A DNA stretch of 64,000 nt, from positions 310,001-374,000 of the forward strand of contig JACJXH010000002.1 in assembly GCA_020636745.1 (NCBI GenBank), read 5' to 3'. This DNA comes from Lentimicrobiaceae bacterium. GTDB lineage: Bacteria; Bacteroidota; Bacteroidia; Bacteroidales; Lentimicrobiaceae. The position numbers and the translations under genes were made by a program. This document shows positions 1 to 9,456 of this stretch, piece after piece. The notes beneath the pieces are model-generated. The model made no database searches. It worked only from the letters and a program-made list of their open reading frames with translations, and was not told the origin of the DNA. The first letter of the stretch is position 1, and each line of letters opens with the position of its first letter.

Positions 1-1613
1 TTGGAGCCGGAATTTTCAGCACAATTGGCAACGCAGCTGCTGCCGGTGGACCCGCAGTTTCACTGTTATTTGTCTTTTCTGCTATTGCCTGTGGCTTTTC
101 GGCGCTCTGTTATGCTCAGTTTGCTTCGTCCATTCCGTTGAGTGGCAGTGCTTATACTTATGCATATGCCAGTTTTGGTGAATTGATTGCCTGGATTATA
201 GGGTGGGATTTGATTATGGAATATGCAGTGGGCAACATTGCGGTGGCTATTTCATGGTCGGGTTACTTTTGTGGCTTACTTCAAGGGTTTGGCATTCATA
301 TACCTGATTTTTTGGCTATTGACTATCTGAGCGCTGCGCGGGGTTTTAAAGAAGCAACTACACTTTTGGCCGGGGGTATGCCACTGGCAGAGCTCCCCGG
401 TGAAATGGCTGAAGCTTATCGTGCCTGGTCGACGGCGCCAAGCATTGGAGGGATGAAATTGATTGCCGATATTCCTGCATTTGCCATTGTTGTTTTTATT
501 ACATGGCTGGTATACAAGGGTATACGTGAATCGAAAAGGGCCGGAAATGTTATGGTGTTGCTCAAAGTTGCCATATTGCTTATGGTGATAGCTGTCGGCG
601 CTTTTTATGTGAATCCTGCCAACTGGAGCCCGTTTGCGCCTAACGGAATAGGAGGGGTGTTAAAAGGCGTTTCGGGCGTTTTCTTTGCCTATATTGGCTT
701 TGATGCTATTTCAACAACTGCTGAAGAATGTAAAAACCCTCAGCGCGACCTGCCCCGCTCCATGATTTATGCTCTCATTATCACAACGGTGCTTTATGTT
801 GCTATCAGCCTTGTATTAACAGGTATGGTAAGTTATCATTTTTTAGGGGTTAGCGATCCTCTTGCTTTTGTTTTTAATAAGTTAAATCTTACCAGATTAT
901 CAGGCATTATTGCTTTGAGCGCAGTTATTGCTATGGCCAGTGTATTGCTTGTTTTTCAGATTGGGCAACCCCGCATCTGGATGAGCATGAGCAGGGACGG
1001 CCTGCTCCCTCCTGTATTTTCTAAACTTCACCCTAAATATCACACTCCCGGGTTTTCAACTATTGTAACAGGTGTACTCGTTGCTGTTCCTACCTTGTTT
1101 CTAAATCTGACCGAAGTAACTGATTTGACCAGTATTGGTACCTTATTTGCATTTGTGCTTGTTTCAGGAGGAATTCTTATCCTCGACGGAAAGAAAACTC
1201 CGGTTGGCAATTTGGGCATGAAAGGAACAGGAAAGTTCAGGGTGCCTTTTGTAAACAGCCGTTACTGGTTACCTGTAATCTGGGTTGGGGTGTTTTTTCT
1301 GATGAGAAACCTTGATCCTCAAGATTTGCTCTCTTTGATCGATTTTAACCGTGTGCCCGGAGAGTCCTTCTGGAGCATATTTCAGCATAAAATTCCTCAT
1401 TATTCATTTTTAATCGTAGCAATTGTAGTTACCTTTCTGGCTATAAAACAGGAGCTTTCCCTTATTCCAGTTCTCGGACTGATTACAAACTTTTATCTGA
1501 TGTCACAATTGGGGATAACAAACTGGCTGAGGTTTCTTATTTGGCTCATAATTGGACTGGCACTGTATTTCGTTTATGGCAGCAGAAACAGCCGTTTAAA
1601 TCATCCGCAATAG
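1..1613 (+). CDS. APC-family amino acid permease, 5' truncated
   Basis: This is the C-terminal 537 codons of a secondary amino-acid transporter; the frame is open from base 3, so the true start lies before the window. The visible N-terminus carries the APC first-helix signature GAGIFSTIG, then a second helix and the segment ASSIPLSGSAYTYAYASFGE, typical of cationic-amino-acid-transporter-like (CAT/YfnA) permeases. A dozen or so hydrophobic segments follow, with FFAYIGFDAISTTAEE in the central helix, a conserved substrate-site region in this family. The TTG at 138 is internal, not a start. The stop is 1 nt from the stop of the convergent Gate-domain gene. Substrate cannot be assigned beyond amino acids; family assignment is firm. 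Confidence 0.9.
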   Translation, partial: GAGIFSTIGNAAAAGGPAVSLLFVFSAIACGFSALCYAQFASSIPLSGSAYTYAYASFGELIAWIIGWDLIMEYAVGNIAVAISWSGYFCGLLQGFGIHIPDFLAIDYLSAARGFKEATTLLAGGMPLAELPGEMAEAYRAWSTAPSIGGMKLIADIPAFAIVVFITWLVYKGIRESKRAGNVMVLLKVAILLMVIAVGAFYVNPANWSPFAPNGIGGVLKGVSGVFFAYIGFDAISTTAEECKNPQRDLPRSMIYALIITTVLYVAISLVLTGMVSYHFLGVSDPLAFVFNKLNLTRLSGIIALSAVIAMASVLLVFQIGQPRIWMSMSRDGLLPPVFSKLHPKYHTPGFSTIVTGVLVAVPTLFLNLTEVTDLTSIGTLFAFVLVSGGILILDGKKTPVGNLGMKGTGKFRVPFVNSRYWLPVIWVGVFFLMRNLDPQDLLSLIDFNRVPGESFWSIFQHKIPHYSFLIVAIVVTFLAIKQELSLIPVLGLITNFYLMSQLGITNWLRFLIWLIIGLALYFVYGSRNSRLNHPQ

Positions 1614-1614
1614 T

Positions 1615-2604
1615 TTATCCCGGAAGCACTTTTCTGTTGTTTTTTAATTTTAGTCCGGCTTTTCTCAGCCAGACAGCAGCTATTGCGACTAAAACTCTGG
1701 GCCAGATAAGCCAGTGTAAGGTATAGCCCAACGTCAGGAAAAGCAACGGGTCTTCAAGTTGAGAGTGCGACACTGAAACATGGTGGTTGAGCAAATCTGC
1801 ATCTTCACGACTCATTTTGCCTTTCTCTGTCTGGTCAATCATGATTGCAGAGCCGTATGCCAACCCGATCAGGTTAGCCACTACCCATGAAAGAGTGGCA
1901 CTTTGGGGTAGTCCAAAAATTTTCATTAATGGCGATAATGGCTTGTCAATGAGTCCAATCCATCCAAACTCTTCCATAATCTGCTGAAAAATGAGTAAAA
2001 CATTAACAAGTATCAGGATTTTGATTACAGTTGATGAAATGGAATAAAACCAATGTAAAAATGCAGCTGAAAAGGATTCCAAATGTGCCGGAACCAGAAA
2101 CTCATGATTTGAAATATGACCGGGCATTGCCATATTCAGCATCCATGCTACCGCAAAACTGCCGGCAATGCGTAAAAGCAACATTCTGACCGGAGATGAG
2201 CCTGTTCGCTTCATTACGGCTGTTTCAATCAAAAAGCCATGCGAAACCAAACACATGGTTGCAAGGATAATACCTTCACGCACAGGCAGATTGAGCATGG
2301 CAAGGATAGCCACTACTGAATAAATGTTGGTAAATATACTCGTAATCAGAACAATGGCCGATACGCCCGGAAGTCCAAGCAGTTTAAAAAATGGGCCGGT
2401 ATGTTGAGCAATCAGATTGAGTATGCCAAAATAATCAAGCAGCATAACGCCAAACGAAACGGGCACGGTTATTTTAATCAGCCACCATGCTGTTTTCAAG
2501 CCTTTGGGTAAAGCCGTGCGCACACATCGATTCAGTCGCGAAATGGTAGTTTCTGTGTTCAAAAAAAATAGTGGTATGATAAGGTGCAAAGATAGAAATA
2601 GCAT
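1615..2604 (-). CDS. Gate/nucleoside-recognition domain membrane protein
   Basis: A 329-residue polytopic inner-membrane protein with two copies of a Gate-like helix pattern. The first half has VPVSFGVMLLDYFGILNLIA followed by PGVSAIVLITSIFTNIYSVVAIL; the second has a matching helix set ending in ATLSWVVANLIGLAYGSAIM. This is the arrangement of nucleoside-recognition (Gate, SpmA/SpmB and NupC-related) proteins common in Bacteroidota, whose substrate is mostly unknown. The start used is the only upstream ATG in frame. It is transcribed alone and converges on the APC permease with a 1-nt gap, so no dedicated terminator fits between them. Function beyond membrane transport or gating is not claimed. 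Confidence 0.75.
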   Translation of the reverse strand: MLFLSLHLIIPLFFLNTETTISRLNRCVRTALPKGLKTAWWLIKITVPVSFGVMLLDYFGILNLIAQHTGPFFKLLGLPGVSAIVLITSIFTNIYSVVAILAMLNLPVREGIILATMCLVSHGFLIETAVMKRTGSSPVRMLLLRIAGSFAVAWMLNMAMPGHISNHEFLVPAHLESFSAAFLHWFYSISSTVIKILILVNVLLIFQQIMEEFGWIGLIDKPLSPLMKIFGLPQSATLSWVVANLIGLAYGSAIMIDQTEKGKMSREDADLLNHHVSVSHSQLEDPLLFLTLGYTLHWLIWPRVLVAIAAVWLRKAGLKLKNNRKVLPG

Positions 2605-2815
2605 TTAAAAATTTGAGTTTTCTCATCCTGTAATAAGTTGATTAAGCCACATCAGATAAGTTTGATTTATTGAAGACGATTTTGTGGATGTGTTTAATCT
2701 AACGAAATGATTATAAGGTTGATTAGGGCTGGGTGCTGATGGATTGATACAGACAATTTTATTTCTTTATCATGAGAAAAGTAATGTAGCTTCCTTTTTT
2801 TTCATTCCCCTTTGC

Positions 2816-2823
2816 TACCTTTG
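2816..2823 (+). promoter_or_regulatory. -7 element TACCTTTG for the TauE/SafE permease
   Basis: Exact match to the Bacteroidota -7 consensus TAnnTTTG, 17 nt before the ATG at 2841. No clear -33 TTTG is visible at the expected distance. The implied 5' leader is only about 10 nt. Confidence 0.5.
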
Positions 2824-2840
2824 TTGACTAATTCTGAGTC

Positions 2841-3614
2841 ATGTCAAGCCTTGAAGTTATTGCCCTGATTGTTTCCGGTGTTTTTGTGGGATTTATCAAT
2901 ACGCTTGCCGGAGGCGGCACCATTATTTCGCTTTCTATTTTTATGTTTATGGGGCTGCCTGCTGATGTTGCCAACGGAACAAACCGGATTGCTGTTATTT
3001 TGCAAAATATGACTTCGGTTACCAGTTTCAGACAGCAGAAACTACTCGACACCCGCAAAGCTCTTTGGCTTTCGGTTCCTACAGTCATTGGTTCAATTCT
3101 TGGGGCGCAGTTGTCAGTTCAGATTGACGAAGCGACTTTTCGTAAAGCCATTGCGGTAGTAATGCTGATGATGGTATTTTTTATACTCACCAAACCCAAT
3201 AAGTGGCTCAAAGGCCAGGAAGATCTCCAAAAGCAAAAAGTTAGTCCCTTACAGATGTTTATTTTTTTTGCGATAGGGGTTTACGGAGGGTTTGTTCAGG
3301 TGGGTGTTGGTTATTTTCTGCTTGCAGGCATTGTACTCGGTGCCGGCTACGATCTGGTTAAAGCCAATGCCATCAAGGTTTTTATTGTTCTTCTCTACAC
3401 CTTATTCGCTCTTGCAGTATTTATTTACCACGACAAGGTAAATTGGCAGTTTGGTCTGATTCATGCCATAGGAAATATTATTGGAGCCTTTGTAGCTTCC
3501 CGTTATGCTGTGGCATGGGGCGCTAATTTTATCCGTTGGTTTATCATCGCCATCATTGTTATCTCAGCGGTAGATTTACTGGGAATCATTGATATTAAAG
3601 CCTTGTTCTCGTAA
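2841..3614 (+). CDS. TSUP family (TauE/SafE) membrane permease
   Basis: A 257-residue integral membrane protein of the sulfite exporter TauE/SafE family. The N-terminal helix contains GFINTLAGGGTIISL, the family's hallmark glycine-rich motif, followed by GLPADVANGTNRIAV. The second half repeats the fold with GVYGGFVQVGVGYFLLAG and ANAIKVFIVLLYT. About eight membrane segments are visible and the length is normal. Members move organosulfur compounds, sulfite or other small anions; substrate cannot be told here. It is monocistronic with its own -7 element just upstream. Confidence 0.85.
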   Translation: MSSLEVIALIVSGVFVGFINTLAGGGTIISLSIFMFMGLPADVANGTNRIAVILQNMTSVTSFRQQKLLDTRKALWLSVPTVIGSILGAQLSVQIDEATFRKAIAVVMLMMVFFILTKPNKWLKGQEDLQKQKVSPLQMFIFFAIGVYGGFVQVGVGYFLLAGIVLGAGYDLVKANAIKVFIVLLYTLFALAVFIYHDKVNWQFGLIHAIGNIIGAFVASRYAVAWGANFIRWFIIAIIVISAVDLLGIIDIKALFS

Positions 3615-3727
3615 TCGCCTGATATTCAGCTTTTGCATTGCCCGGCAGTACACCGGTTTCATGGATTTGTGAATAGAATCTTTATAATTGCAGCCTTTTT
3701 CTGATGCTCATCATTAAATTTCCATTT

Positions 3728-4702
3728 ATGAAAAAACATCTGATATTGATTTCATGGGCGTTTATTTTATACACCTGTCATGCTTTTAGTCAGCAAACTG
3801 ACTATGTGCTGGTGATTCACGGAGGTGCAGGTAATATTACTTCCGAAAGATTTAACCACGAAAAGCAGGCATTATACAACCAAAAACTAACCGAAGCACT
3901 TACTGTGGGCGATAGTATTCTGGCTGGAAACGGGACAGCACTTGATGCAGTAGTTGCTGCAATTCAGGTTATGGAAGATTGTCCGCTGTTTAATTCAGGG
4001 AAAGGGGCCGTGTTTAATGCTGATGGCAAAAATGAACTGGATGCATCCATCATGGATGGCAAAACCCTCAAAGCGGGTGCAGTTGCAGGAGTAATGATCA
4101 TAAAAAGTCCGGTTGCTGCGGCCCGGCGGGTTATGGATTCATCATCTCATGTGATGCTTGCAGGGCGGGGTGCCGAAGAATTTGCCCGGCTTCAGGGGCT
4201 TGAAATTGTTGACCCCGGCTACTTTTATACTGACGAAAGCTGGCAGGAGTATCTGAATGTGAAGGCAAAAATTGAAAAAAATGGACGTAAAGGAACGGTG
4301 GGTGCTGTTGCCCTTGACAAAAACGGCAATTTGGCAGCGGCAACATCTACCGGAGGTATGGTCTATAAAAAGTACGGGCGCATTGGCGATTCGCCCGTGA
4401 TAGGTGCAGGTACTTATGCCAGCAACGAAAGCTGTGCTGTTTCCTGCACCGGGCATGGCGAATTTTTTATACGTAACGCTGTGGCTTTTGATGTTTCAGC
4501 CCGTATGTTGTATCTTGGAGAATCTGTGGAAAAGGCTGCTGGTTATATCATCAATGAAAAACTAAAGAATCAGGGAGCATCCGGTGGGTTAATCGCACTT
4601 GATAAGGATGGAAATTTTTGTATGCCATTCAATACACCTGGCATGTTCAGAGGCTATATAAGGCAGGGTGGCCATGCTGAAGTTTTTATGTTCAATCAGT
4701 AA
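3728..4702 (+). CDS. Isoaspartyl peptidase / plant-type L-asparaginase, secreted
   Basis: An N-terminal-nucleophile hydrolase of the type 2 asparaginase family, which removes isoaspartyl residues from peptides and can deamidate asparagine. The ATG at 3728 is preferred because it begins a compact signal peptide (KK, hydrophobic core, cleavage near FSQ); an ATG at 3704 would add eight residues before it. The mature protein opens with VLVIHGGAGNI and contains SGKGAVFNADG. The autocleavage/catalytic threonine lies in GTVGAVALD (Thr190 from Met 3728), followed by ATSTGGM and the substrate-binding GDSPVIGAGTYA. The length of about 324 residues is normal. A near-consensus -7 (TATAATTG, 3683-3690) lies upstream. 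It converges on the PPK2 gene. Confidence 0.92.
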   Translation: MKKHLILISWAFILYTCHAFSQQTDYVLVIHGGAGNITSERFNHEKQALYNQKLTEALTVGDSILAGNGTALDAVVAAIQVMEDCPLFNSGKGAVFNADGKNELDASIMDGKTLKAGAVAGVMIIKSPVAAARRVMDSSSHVMLAGRGAEEFARLQGLEIVDPGYFYTDESWQEYLNVKAKIEKNGRKGTVGAVALDKNGNLAAATSTGGMVYKKYGRIGDSPVIGAGTYASNESCAVSCTGHGEFFIRNAVAFDVSARMLYLGESVEKAAGYIINEKLKNQGASGGLIALDKDGNFCMPFNTPGMFRGYIRQGGHAEVFMFNQ

Positions 4703-4826
4703 AATTGCACTCGTTACCCTGCTGAATGAGAGGTTTTGCCTGGTTGCATTGTTGTTAATGGCTTTGCCCCTGCTGTTTTGTCGTTATATAATAAGACTTT
4801 TAACACAAAGCAGGGCCTCATCTTAC

Positions 4827-5585
4827 TCAAATAGTGGAGCTGTCAAAAACACTGATTATTTCAGGATTTACCTCAAAAGACACTTTGGCTTCTGACTTTT
4901 CGGGATAATCCATGCGCGCAAGTACATAACGCATCGCTTCAATTCTGGCTACCGGCTTATCGTTCCCTTTAACAATCACCCAGGGATTATCCTCCCGGTG
5001 TGTGTGCAAAAACATTTCATTCTTATAGCTTGTGAACTCGTCCCACATCTGCTGGGCCTTGAGGTCAACGGTGCTTAGTTTCCACATTTTTAACGGATTG
5101 CTTATACGGTCTTCAATTCTGACTTTCTGCTCAATAATATTGATAGAAAACCAGAATTTTATCAGAATAATGCCATCTTCATGCAGCATCTGTTCAAAAA
5201 CAGGAGCCTGTTTCAGAAACAATTCGTATTGTTCCCGGCTGCAAAATCCCATAACAGGCTCGACTACTGCACGGTTATACCAACTACGGTCGAAAAACAC
5301 AATTTCACCCGGATTGGGAAGCTCCTTAATATACCGTTGAAAATACCATTGCCCCTTTTCAACTTCTGTAGGTTTGGGTAAGGCTACCACCCGCATGGCC
5401 CGCGGATTCAGATAGCGTGTAAATCGGTAGATAGCGCCTCCTTTGCCGGCGGTATCGCGTCCTTCAAAAATAATAGCCAGGCGCAGTTGCTGATCCTGAA
5501 TATACTTTTGCAATTTTATCAGTTCAATCTGCAATTCCCTCATTTCCGCTTTGTAGCGGTTGCCGGGCCTTATCATCTCTTTCAT
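4827..5585 (-). CDS. Polyphosphate kinase 2 family protein
   Basis: A 252-residue cytoplasmic P-loop kinase that transfers phosphate between polyphosphate and nucleotides. Walker A is EGRDTAGKGG (residues 41-50), followed by RFTRYLNPRAMRV. The lid/Walker B region is VFFDRSWYNRAVVEPVMGF (about 97-115), all diagnostic for PPK2. It is a single-domain form; whether it favours nucleoside mono- or diphosphates cannot be settled by eye. It is transcribed alone, 70 nt upstream of the PepSY-like gene on the same strand but in the reverse order, so the two could share a transcript. Confidence 0.92.
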   Translation of the reverse strand: MKEMIRPGNRYKAEMRELQIELIKLQKYIQDQQLRLAIIFEGRDTAGKGGAIYRFTRYLNPRAMRVVALPKPTEVEKGQWYFQRYIKELPNPGEIVFFDRSWYNRAVVEPVMGFCSREQYELFLKQAPVFEQMLHEDGIILIKFWFSINIIEQKVRIEDRISNPLKMWKLSTVDLKAQQMWDEFTSYKNEMFLHTHREDNPWVIVKGNDKPVARIEAMRYVLARMDYPEKSEAKVSFEVNPEIISVFDSSTI

Positions 5586-5655
5586 GTTTCCGATATTAGA
5601 GAGATTTTTGAAGAGAGGCGTAATGCCTGATTCTGTTGTTGCGACGCCCCGGTGC

Positions 5656-6132
5656 TTATTGTAACAGCCGTTTTCCGGTTTTATCGAAAATCAACTCCAT
5701 TTCGTTCCAGTCTTTGCTGTAAACGAATATTTTATAATTGATAATAGAGCCAGGCAAATCAACCTGATATGCACTTCCTTTTTCCCATGTTCCGAACTCG
5801 CCTGCTTTTAAACTATCCTGCATGGTTTTGGGAAGCTGGTTAAAAAGAACAGCCTTTTCAGTTTTTACCCATTTGGCTTGTGCATCATAAAATGCATCTA
5901 AATAATCGGACTCAGCTTTAAATGAAATAACATATAAACCGTCGGAAAGTAACCAGTTAATTTCGCTGGCTGTAGCGTATTTTTTGGTGAAAGCTGTTTT
6001 TATCCCTTCAGGTATCTTCTCAAGACCAGTGTGCGGAATTTGTCCGGATACTGTCAGGCCTGAAGCCATTATTATAAGCAATACCAAAGCTGTTGATGCT
6101 TTCTGAAATAATGGTATAATTTGCTTTTTCAT
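5656..6132 (-). CDS. Secreted PepSY-like domain protein
   Basis: A 158-residue exported protein with an N-terminal signal peptide (hydrophobic segment ending near TVSGQ). The remainder shows the short beta/alpha repeat seen in Bacteroidota PepSY-like (BLIP-like) periplasmic proteins: a region around SEINWLLSDGLYVISF, then DAFYDAQAKWVKTE and a helix with LPKTMQDSL. A second half-repeat ends in ELIFDKTGKRLL. Such proteins are abundant in the phylum and their function is unknown. A variant -7 element (TACTTTCG) lies about 100 nt upstream. Confidence 0.7.
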   Translation of the reverse strand: MKKQIIPLFQKASTALVLLIIMASGLTVSGQIPHTGLEKIPEGIKTAFTKKYATASEINWLLSDGLYVISFKAESDYLDAFYDAQAKWVKTEKAVLFNQLPKTMQDSLKAGEFGTWEKGSAYQVDLPGSIINYKIFVYSKDWNEMELIFDKTGKRLLQ

Positions 6133-6468
6133 ACGGTGTTCATTAGTGATTGAATTGTGCGGTAATCTTGTCGAAAAATTGAAATTGATAATGAATATAG
6201 GAATGCCGGTTTGAAGTTGAAATTAGGAGCGAAAGTAACTTATTTTCAGTAAGCTGCTAAAAGGTTAATAGAAAAATTATTAACAACCTGTGGCTTTATA
6301 ACTATTTGCAAATCAGGCAATAATAAGATAGTAACATTTCTCTTTTTCTTGCAAATGATTACTTTGTTGTATCACAACAGGGAGCCAGCCTTCTTCCAGC
6401 TTATTATTTTCTGATTTTATGCGGCGACAGGGTTTATGGTATTCGAAACAGGGGCAGGAGTCCGGGAG
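6133..6468. other. Intergenic region with promoter of the PepSY-like gene
   Basis: This 336-nt gap lies between uvrC and the PepSY-like gene, both on the minus strand. A minus-strand TACTTTCG at 6230-6237 is a one-mismatch -7 element. A small perfect hairpin (TGTTGT-atc-ACAACA, 6365-6379) sits nearer the uvrC end. No coding potential or RNA gene was seen. Confidence 0.4.
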
Positions 6469-8280
6469 CTATTCAGCGTTTTTATCCGGATGAAAATGTT
6501 TGAATACAAGATTGGCTTTAGCTTTTCCGACTGCTGCTTCAAGCTCATGCAGGGGTGTTAATTTTATGTTTTTAACTGATTTAAATTTTCTTAACAATGC
6601 CTGAGCTGTAGCAGGGCCAATTCCTTCAATTTCACTCAGACTGGTTTTAATCGTGCCTTTCTCGCGGAGTTTACGATGATGCGTGATGCCAAACCGGTGT
6701 GCCTCGTCGCGCATTTGTTGTATAACTTTCAGCGTTTCAGATTTTTTATCCAGATGAAGGGGTGTAGGATCGCCCGGAAAGTATAATTCTTCCAGTCGTT
6801 TAGCGATGCCAATCAATTGAATTTTGTCCTGAAGTTTAAGTTTTTCTATGCTGGTCATGGCAGAGCTTAGCTGGCCTCTACCTCCGTCAACAATAACAAG
6901 TTGAGGTAAAGACTGCCCTTCAGCCAGCATTCTGCTGTAACGGCGGTATACAACCTCTTCCATGGAGGCAAAATCGTTGGGGCCTTCTACCGTTTTGATG
7001 TTAAAATGGCGATAGTCCTTTTTTTCAGGTTTGGCATGGCGAAACACTACCAGCGCTGCCACAGGAAAAGTGCCCTGGGTGTTTGAGTTGTCAAAGCACT
7101 CCATGTGCAAGGGCAATTGGCTCAGGTTTAAATCTTTGCGGATTGTTTCCAGTAGCCGGTTCGTACGTCTTTCCGGATCTACAAGTTCTTTTTGTTTTTG
7201 CTTATCAAGCTGATAGTATTTTGCATTGCGCTCCGATAATTCAAGCAATTGTTTCTTATCACCGATTTTCGGAACAGTATAATTTATATCCGGTAACCGG
7301 AAATCAGGCATCAGGGGCAATATAATCTCTTTGGCTCCGCTGCTGAAGCGGGGATGTAAATCTGAAATTGCAGCAGTTAGCAGTTCTTCAGTGGTTTCAT
7401 CAAGTTTCTTTTTTATCTCCACCGTATGAGATTGAATAATAGCTCCGGAAGCTACTTTAACAAAATTTACATAGGCCGAATGCTCGTCTTCAATGATGGA
7501 GAAAACATCTACATTGTTGATGGAAGGATTAACAACCAGTGATTTGCTTTGATAACGATCCAGCAGTTCAATTTTTTCTTTGAGAATATGTGCTTTTTCA
7601 AAGGCAAATTCTTCGGCATACTGCTTCATTAATGCAACAAGCTGATTTTTTACCATACCGATATTGCCCTTGATGATGCTTCTGATTCCCTGAATTGTTT
7701 GCAGATAATCTTCCTCAGACTGATAGCCTTCACATGGGCCCAGACAGTTGCCAATATGATATTCAAGGCATACTTTAAACTTGCCTGATTGGATGTTTGG
7801 CTGTGACAGATTTAAATTGCAGTTGCGCAGCGGGTATAGTTGCCTGATAAGGTCAAGCAATGTATGCATCATTTTTACCGATGCATACGGGCCAAAATAT
7901 TCACTCCCGTCTTTAATCAGATTACGAGTTGGGAAAACACGTGGAAATGGCTCCTTCTTTATGCAAATCCAGGGATAGGTCTTATCATCCTTTAGCATGA
8001 TATTGTAGCGAGGCTGATATTCCTTAATCAGATTGTTTTCAAGCAGCAGTGCGTCAGATTCACTGTCAACCACTATCCATCTGATATCCGCAATTTTAGA
8101 TACCAGCAGCCGGACTTTTCCGGTAAGTGAGGTGTCTTTATTAAAGTAGGAGTGAACCCTTTTCTTCAGATTCTTGGCTTTCCCTATATAAATGATGGTA
8201 CCGTCTTTATCATAATATTGATACACTCCCGGATTATTTGGAAGTGTTTTGAGGATAGATGACAGGTTTGAATCCATCAT
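6469..8280 (-). CDS. uvrC: Excinuclease ABC subunit C
   Basis: UvrC, the dual-incision nuclease of nucleotide excision repair, complete at 603 residues. The N-terminal GIY-YIG domain (GVYQYYDKDGTIIYIG, residues 18-33) makes the 3' incision. A UVR helical hairpin that contacts UvrB is at roughly 205-240 (FAFEKAHILKEKIELL). The RNase H-like 5'-incision domain contains MECFDNSNTQG, VIVDGGRGQL and HRFGITHHRK with the expected acidic residues and histidine. Two helix-hairpin-helix motifs end the protein (SEIEGIGPATAQALL). The start is MMDS; the second ATG, one codon later, is equally possible. There is no other repair gene nearby; thiL is upstream on the same strand with a 107-nt gap. Confidence 0.97.
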   Translation of the reverse strand: MMDSNLSSILKTLPNNPGVYQYYDKDGTIIYIGKAKNLKKRVHSYFNKDTSLTGKVRLLVSKIADIRWIVVDSESDALLLENNLIKEYQPRYNIMLKDDKTYPWICIKKEPFPRVFPTRNLIKDGSEYFGPYASVKMMHTLLDLIRQLYPLRNCNLNLSQPNIQSGKFKVCLEYHIGNCLGPCEGYQSEEDYLQTIQGIRSIIKGNIGMVKNQLVALMKQYAEEFAFEKAHILKEKIELLDRYQSKSLVVNPSINNVDVFSIIEDEHSAYVNFVKVASGAIIQSHTVEIKKKLDETTEELLTAAISDLHPRFSSGAKEIILPLMPDFRLPDINYTVPKIGDKKQLLELSERNAKYYQLDKQKQKELVDPERRTNRLLETIRKDLNLSQLPLHMECFDNSNTQGTFPVAALVVFRHAKPEKKDYRHFNIKTVEGPNDFASMEEVVYRRYSRMLAEGQSLPQLVIVDGGRGQLSSAMTSIEKLKLQDKIQLIGIAKRLEELYFPGDPTPLHLDKKSETLKVIQQMRDEAHRFGITHHRKLREKGTIKTSLSEIEGIGPATAQALLRKFKSVKNIKLTPLHELEAAVGKAKANLVFKHFHPDKNAE

Positions 8281-8387
8281 TTTATGTTAAGGGAACAATG
8301 GCTGAAGTTTAACATTTATTACTCAGTGTCCGGCATATTTGTACTCGGTTTAACTGTTTTTCAGGACTTTTGTAACCAATAGAAATC

Positions 8388-9434
8388 CTAATCTCTCAAA
8401 TGGTTAAAGCCTTGCGCATCAATAGGATACAAGCTGCCACCATTGCTAATCAGATATTCGCCCTCAGCTTTTTCGGTCATATGACCAATGATATGTATGC
8501 CCTTGATGTCTTTTACTTTCTCAAAGTCGTTTACATTTATGGTGAAAAGCAATTCATAGTCCTCACCACCGTTCATGGCAGCAGTTGTAGGATCGAGGGT
8601 GAATTCCTGAGCTACTTCAGCTGTAATTACATCAATCGGTATTTTGTTTTCATAAATCCGGCAACCCAGGCCAGAGTCATGGGCGATATGAAGAATCTCG
8701 CTTGCCAGACCATCAGAGATATCAATCATGGCAGTAGGTTTAACACCTGCCTCTTTTAGCTTGATTAGAATGTCGGTTCTGGGTTCTGGTTTTAACTGAC
8801 GTTCAAGCACATAGTCGTTCCCGTCAAGGTCGGGTTGCATCGATGGGTCTGCCTTAAAAACTTCTTTTTCGCGCTCAAGCAGCAGCAGACCCATATAAGC
8901 ACCGCCAAGGTCGCCACTTACACAAATAAGGTCGGTGTCGTGGGCAGTACTGCGATAAACTACTTCATCCTTTTTGGCCTGACCCAGCACCGTTACTGAT
9001 ATGAATAGACCTGAAACCGATGAGGTTGTATCGCCTCCTACAAGGTCAACTTTATAGCGGTTGCAAGCCATTTTGATACCTGCATACAATTCATCAAGGG
9101 CTTCAACTGAAAAACGGTTTGATACCGAAATACCTACGAGCATTTGAGTGGCCGTTCCGTTCATGGCTACAATGTCTGAAATATTGACTGCCGCTGCTTT
9201 GTATCCCAAATGCTTTAAAGGCATATAAGTAAGGTCAAAGTGTACGCCTTCAATGAGCAAATCCTTCGAAACAAGAGTTACATTCTCACCGTTGTCAATA
9301 ACGGCTGCATCGTCGCCAACCCCTTTCAGGGTGCTGCTGTTAAAAGGTTTGATTCCGGCTGTTAAGTGATCAATAAGCCCGAATTCACCAAGGGCTGAAA
9401 GTTCGGTTCGGTTAGGTATGTTATGCTCAGTCAT
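8388..9434 (-). CDS. thiL: Thiamine-monophosphate kinase
   Basis: ThiL phosphorylates thiamine monophosphate to thiamine pyrophosphate. The protein (about 348 residues) has the AIR-synthase-related fold: GVGDDAAVI near the N-terminus binds Mg-ATP, then SKDLLIEGVHFD, AVNISDIVAMNG and LVGGDTTSS. The C-terminal half contains MIDISDGLASE and NGGEDYELLFT. The frame stays open nine codons further upstream to an ATG at 9461, but that extension contains a -7 promoter element, so MTEHNI at 9434 is taken as the start. No other thiamine genes are present, which is normal for Bacteroidota. Confidence 0.93.
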   Translation of the reverse strand: MTEHNIPNRTELSALGEFGLIDHLTAGIKPFNSSTLKGVGDDAAVIDNGENVTLVSKDLLIEGVHFDLTYMPLKHLGYKAAAVNISDIVAMNGTATQMLVGISVSNRFSVEALDELYAGIKMACNRYKVDLVGGDTTSSVSGLFISVTVLGQAKKDEVVYRSTAHDTDLICVSGDLGGAYMGLLLLEREKEVFKADPSMQPDLDGNDYVLERQLKPEPRTDILIKLKEAGVKPTAMIDISDGLASEILHIAHDSGLGCRIYENKIPIDVITAEVAQEFTLDPTTAAMNGGEDYELLFTINVNDFEKVKDIKGIHIIGHMTEKAEGEYLISNGGSLYPIDAQGFNHLRD

Positions 9435-9448
9435 TATAATTTTTTTTG

Positions 9449-9456
9449 CAAAGGTA
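9449..9456 (-). promoter_or_regulatory. -7 element TACCTTTG for thiL
   Basis: Exact TAnnTTTG match on the minus strand, 14 nt upstream of the ATG at 9434. It lies inside the upstream open frame and therefore decides the thiL start. The implied leader is under 10 nt. Confidence 0.55.

Noticed and set aside
4668..4895. 75-codon plus-strand frame between the asparaginase and PPK2 genes
   Set aside because: It overlaps the ends of two well-supported genes in other frames and resembles no family.
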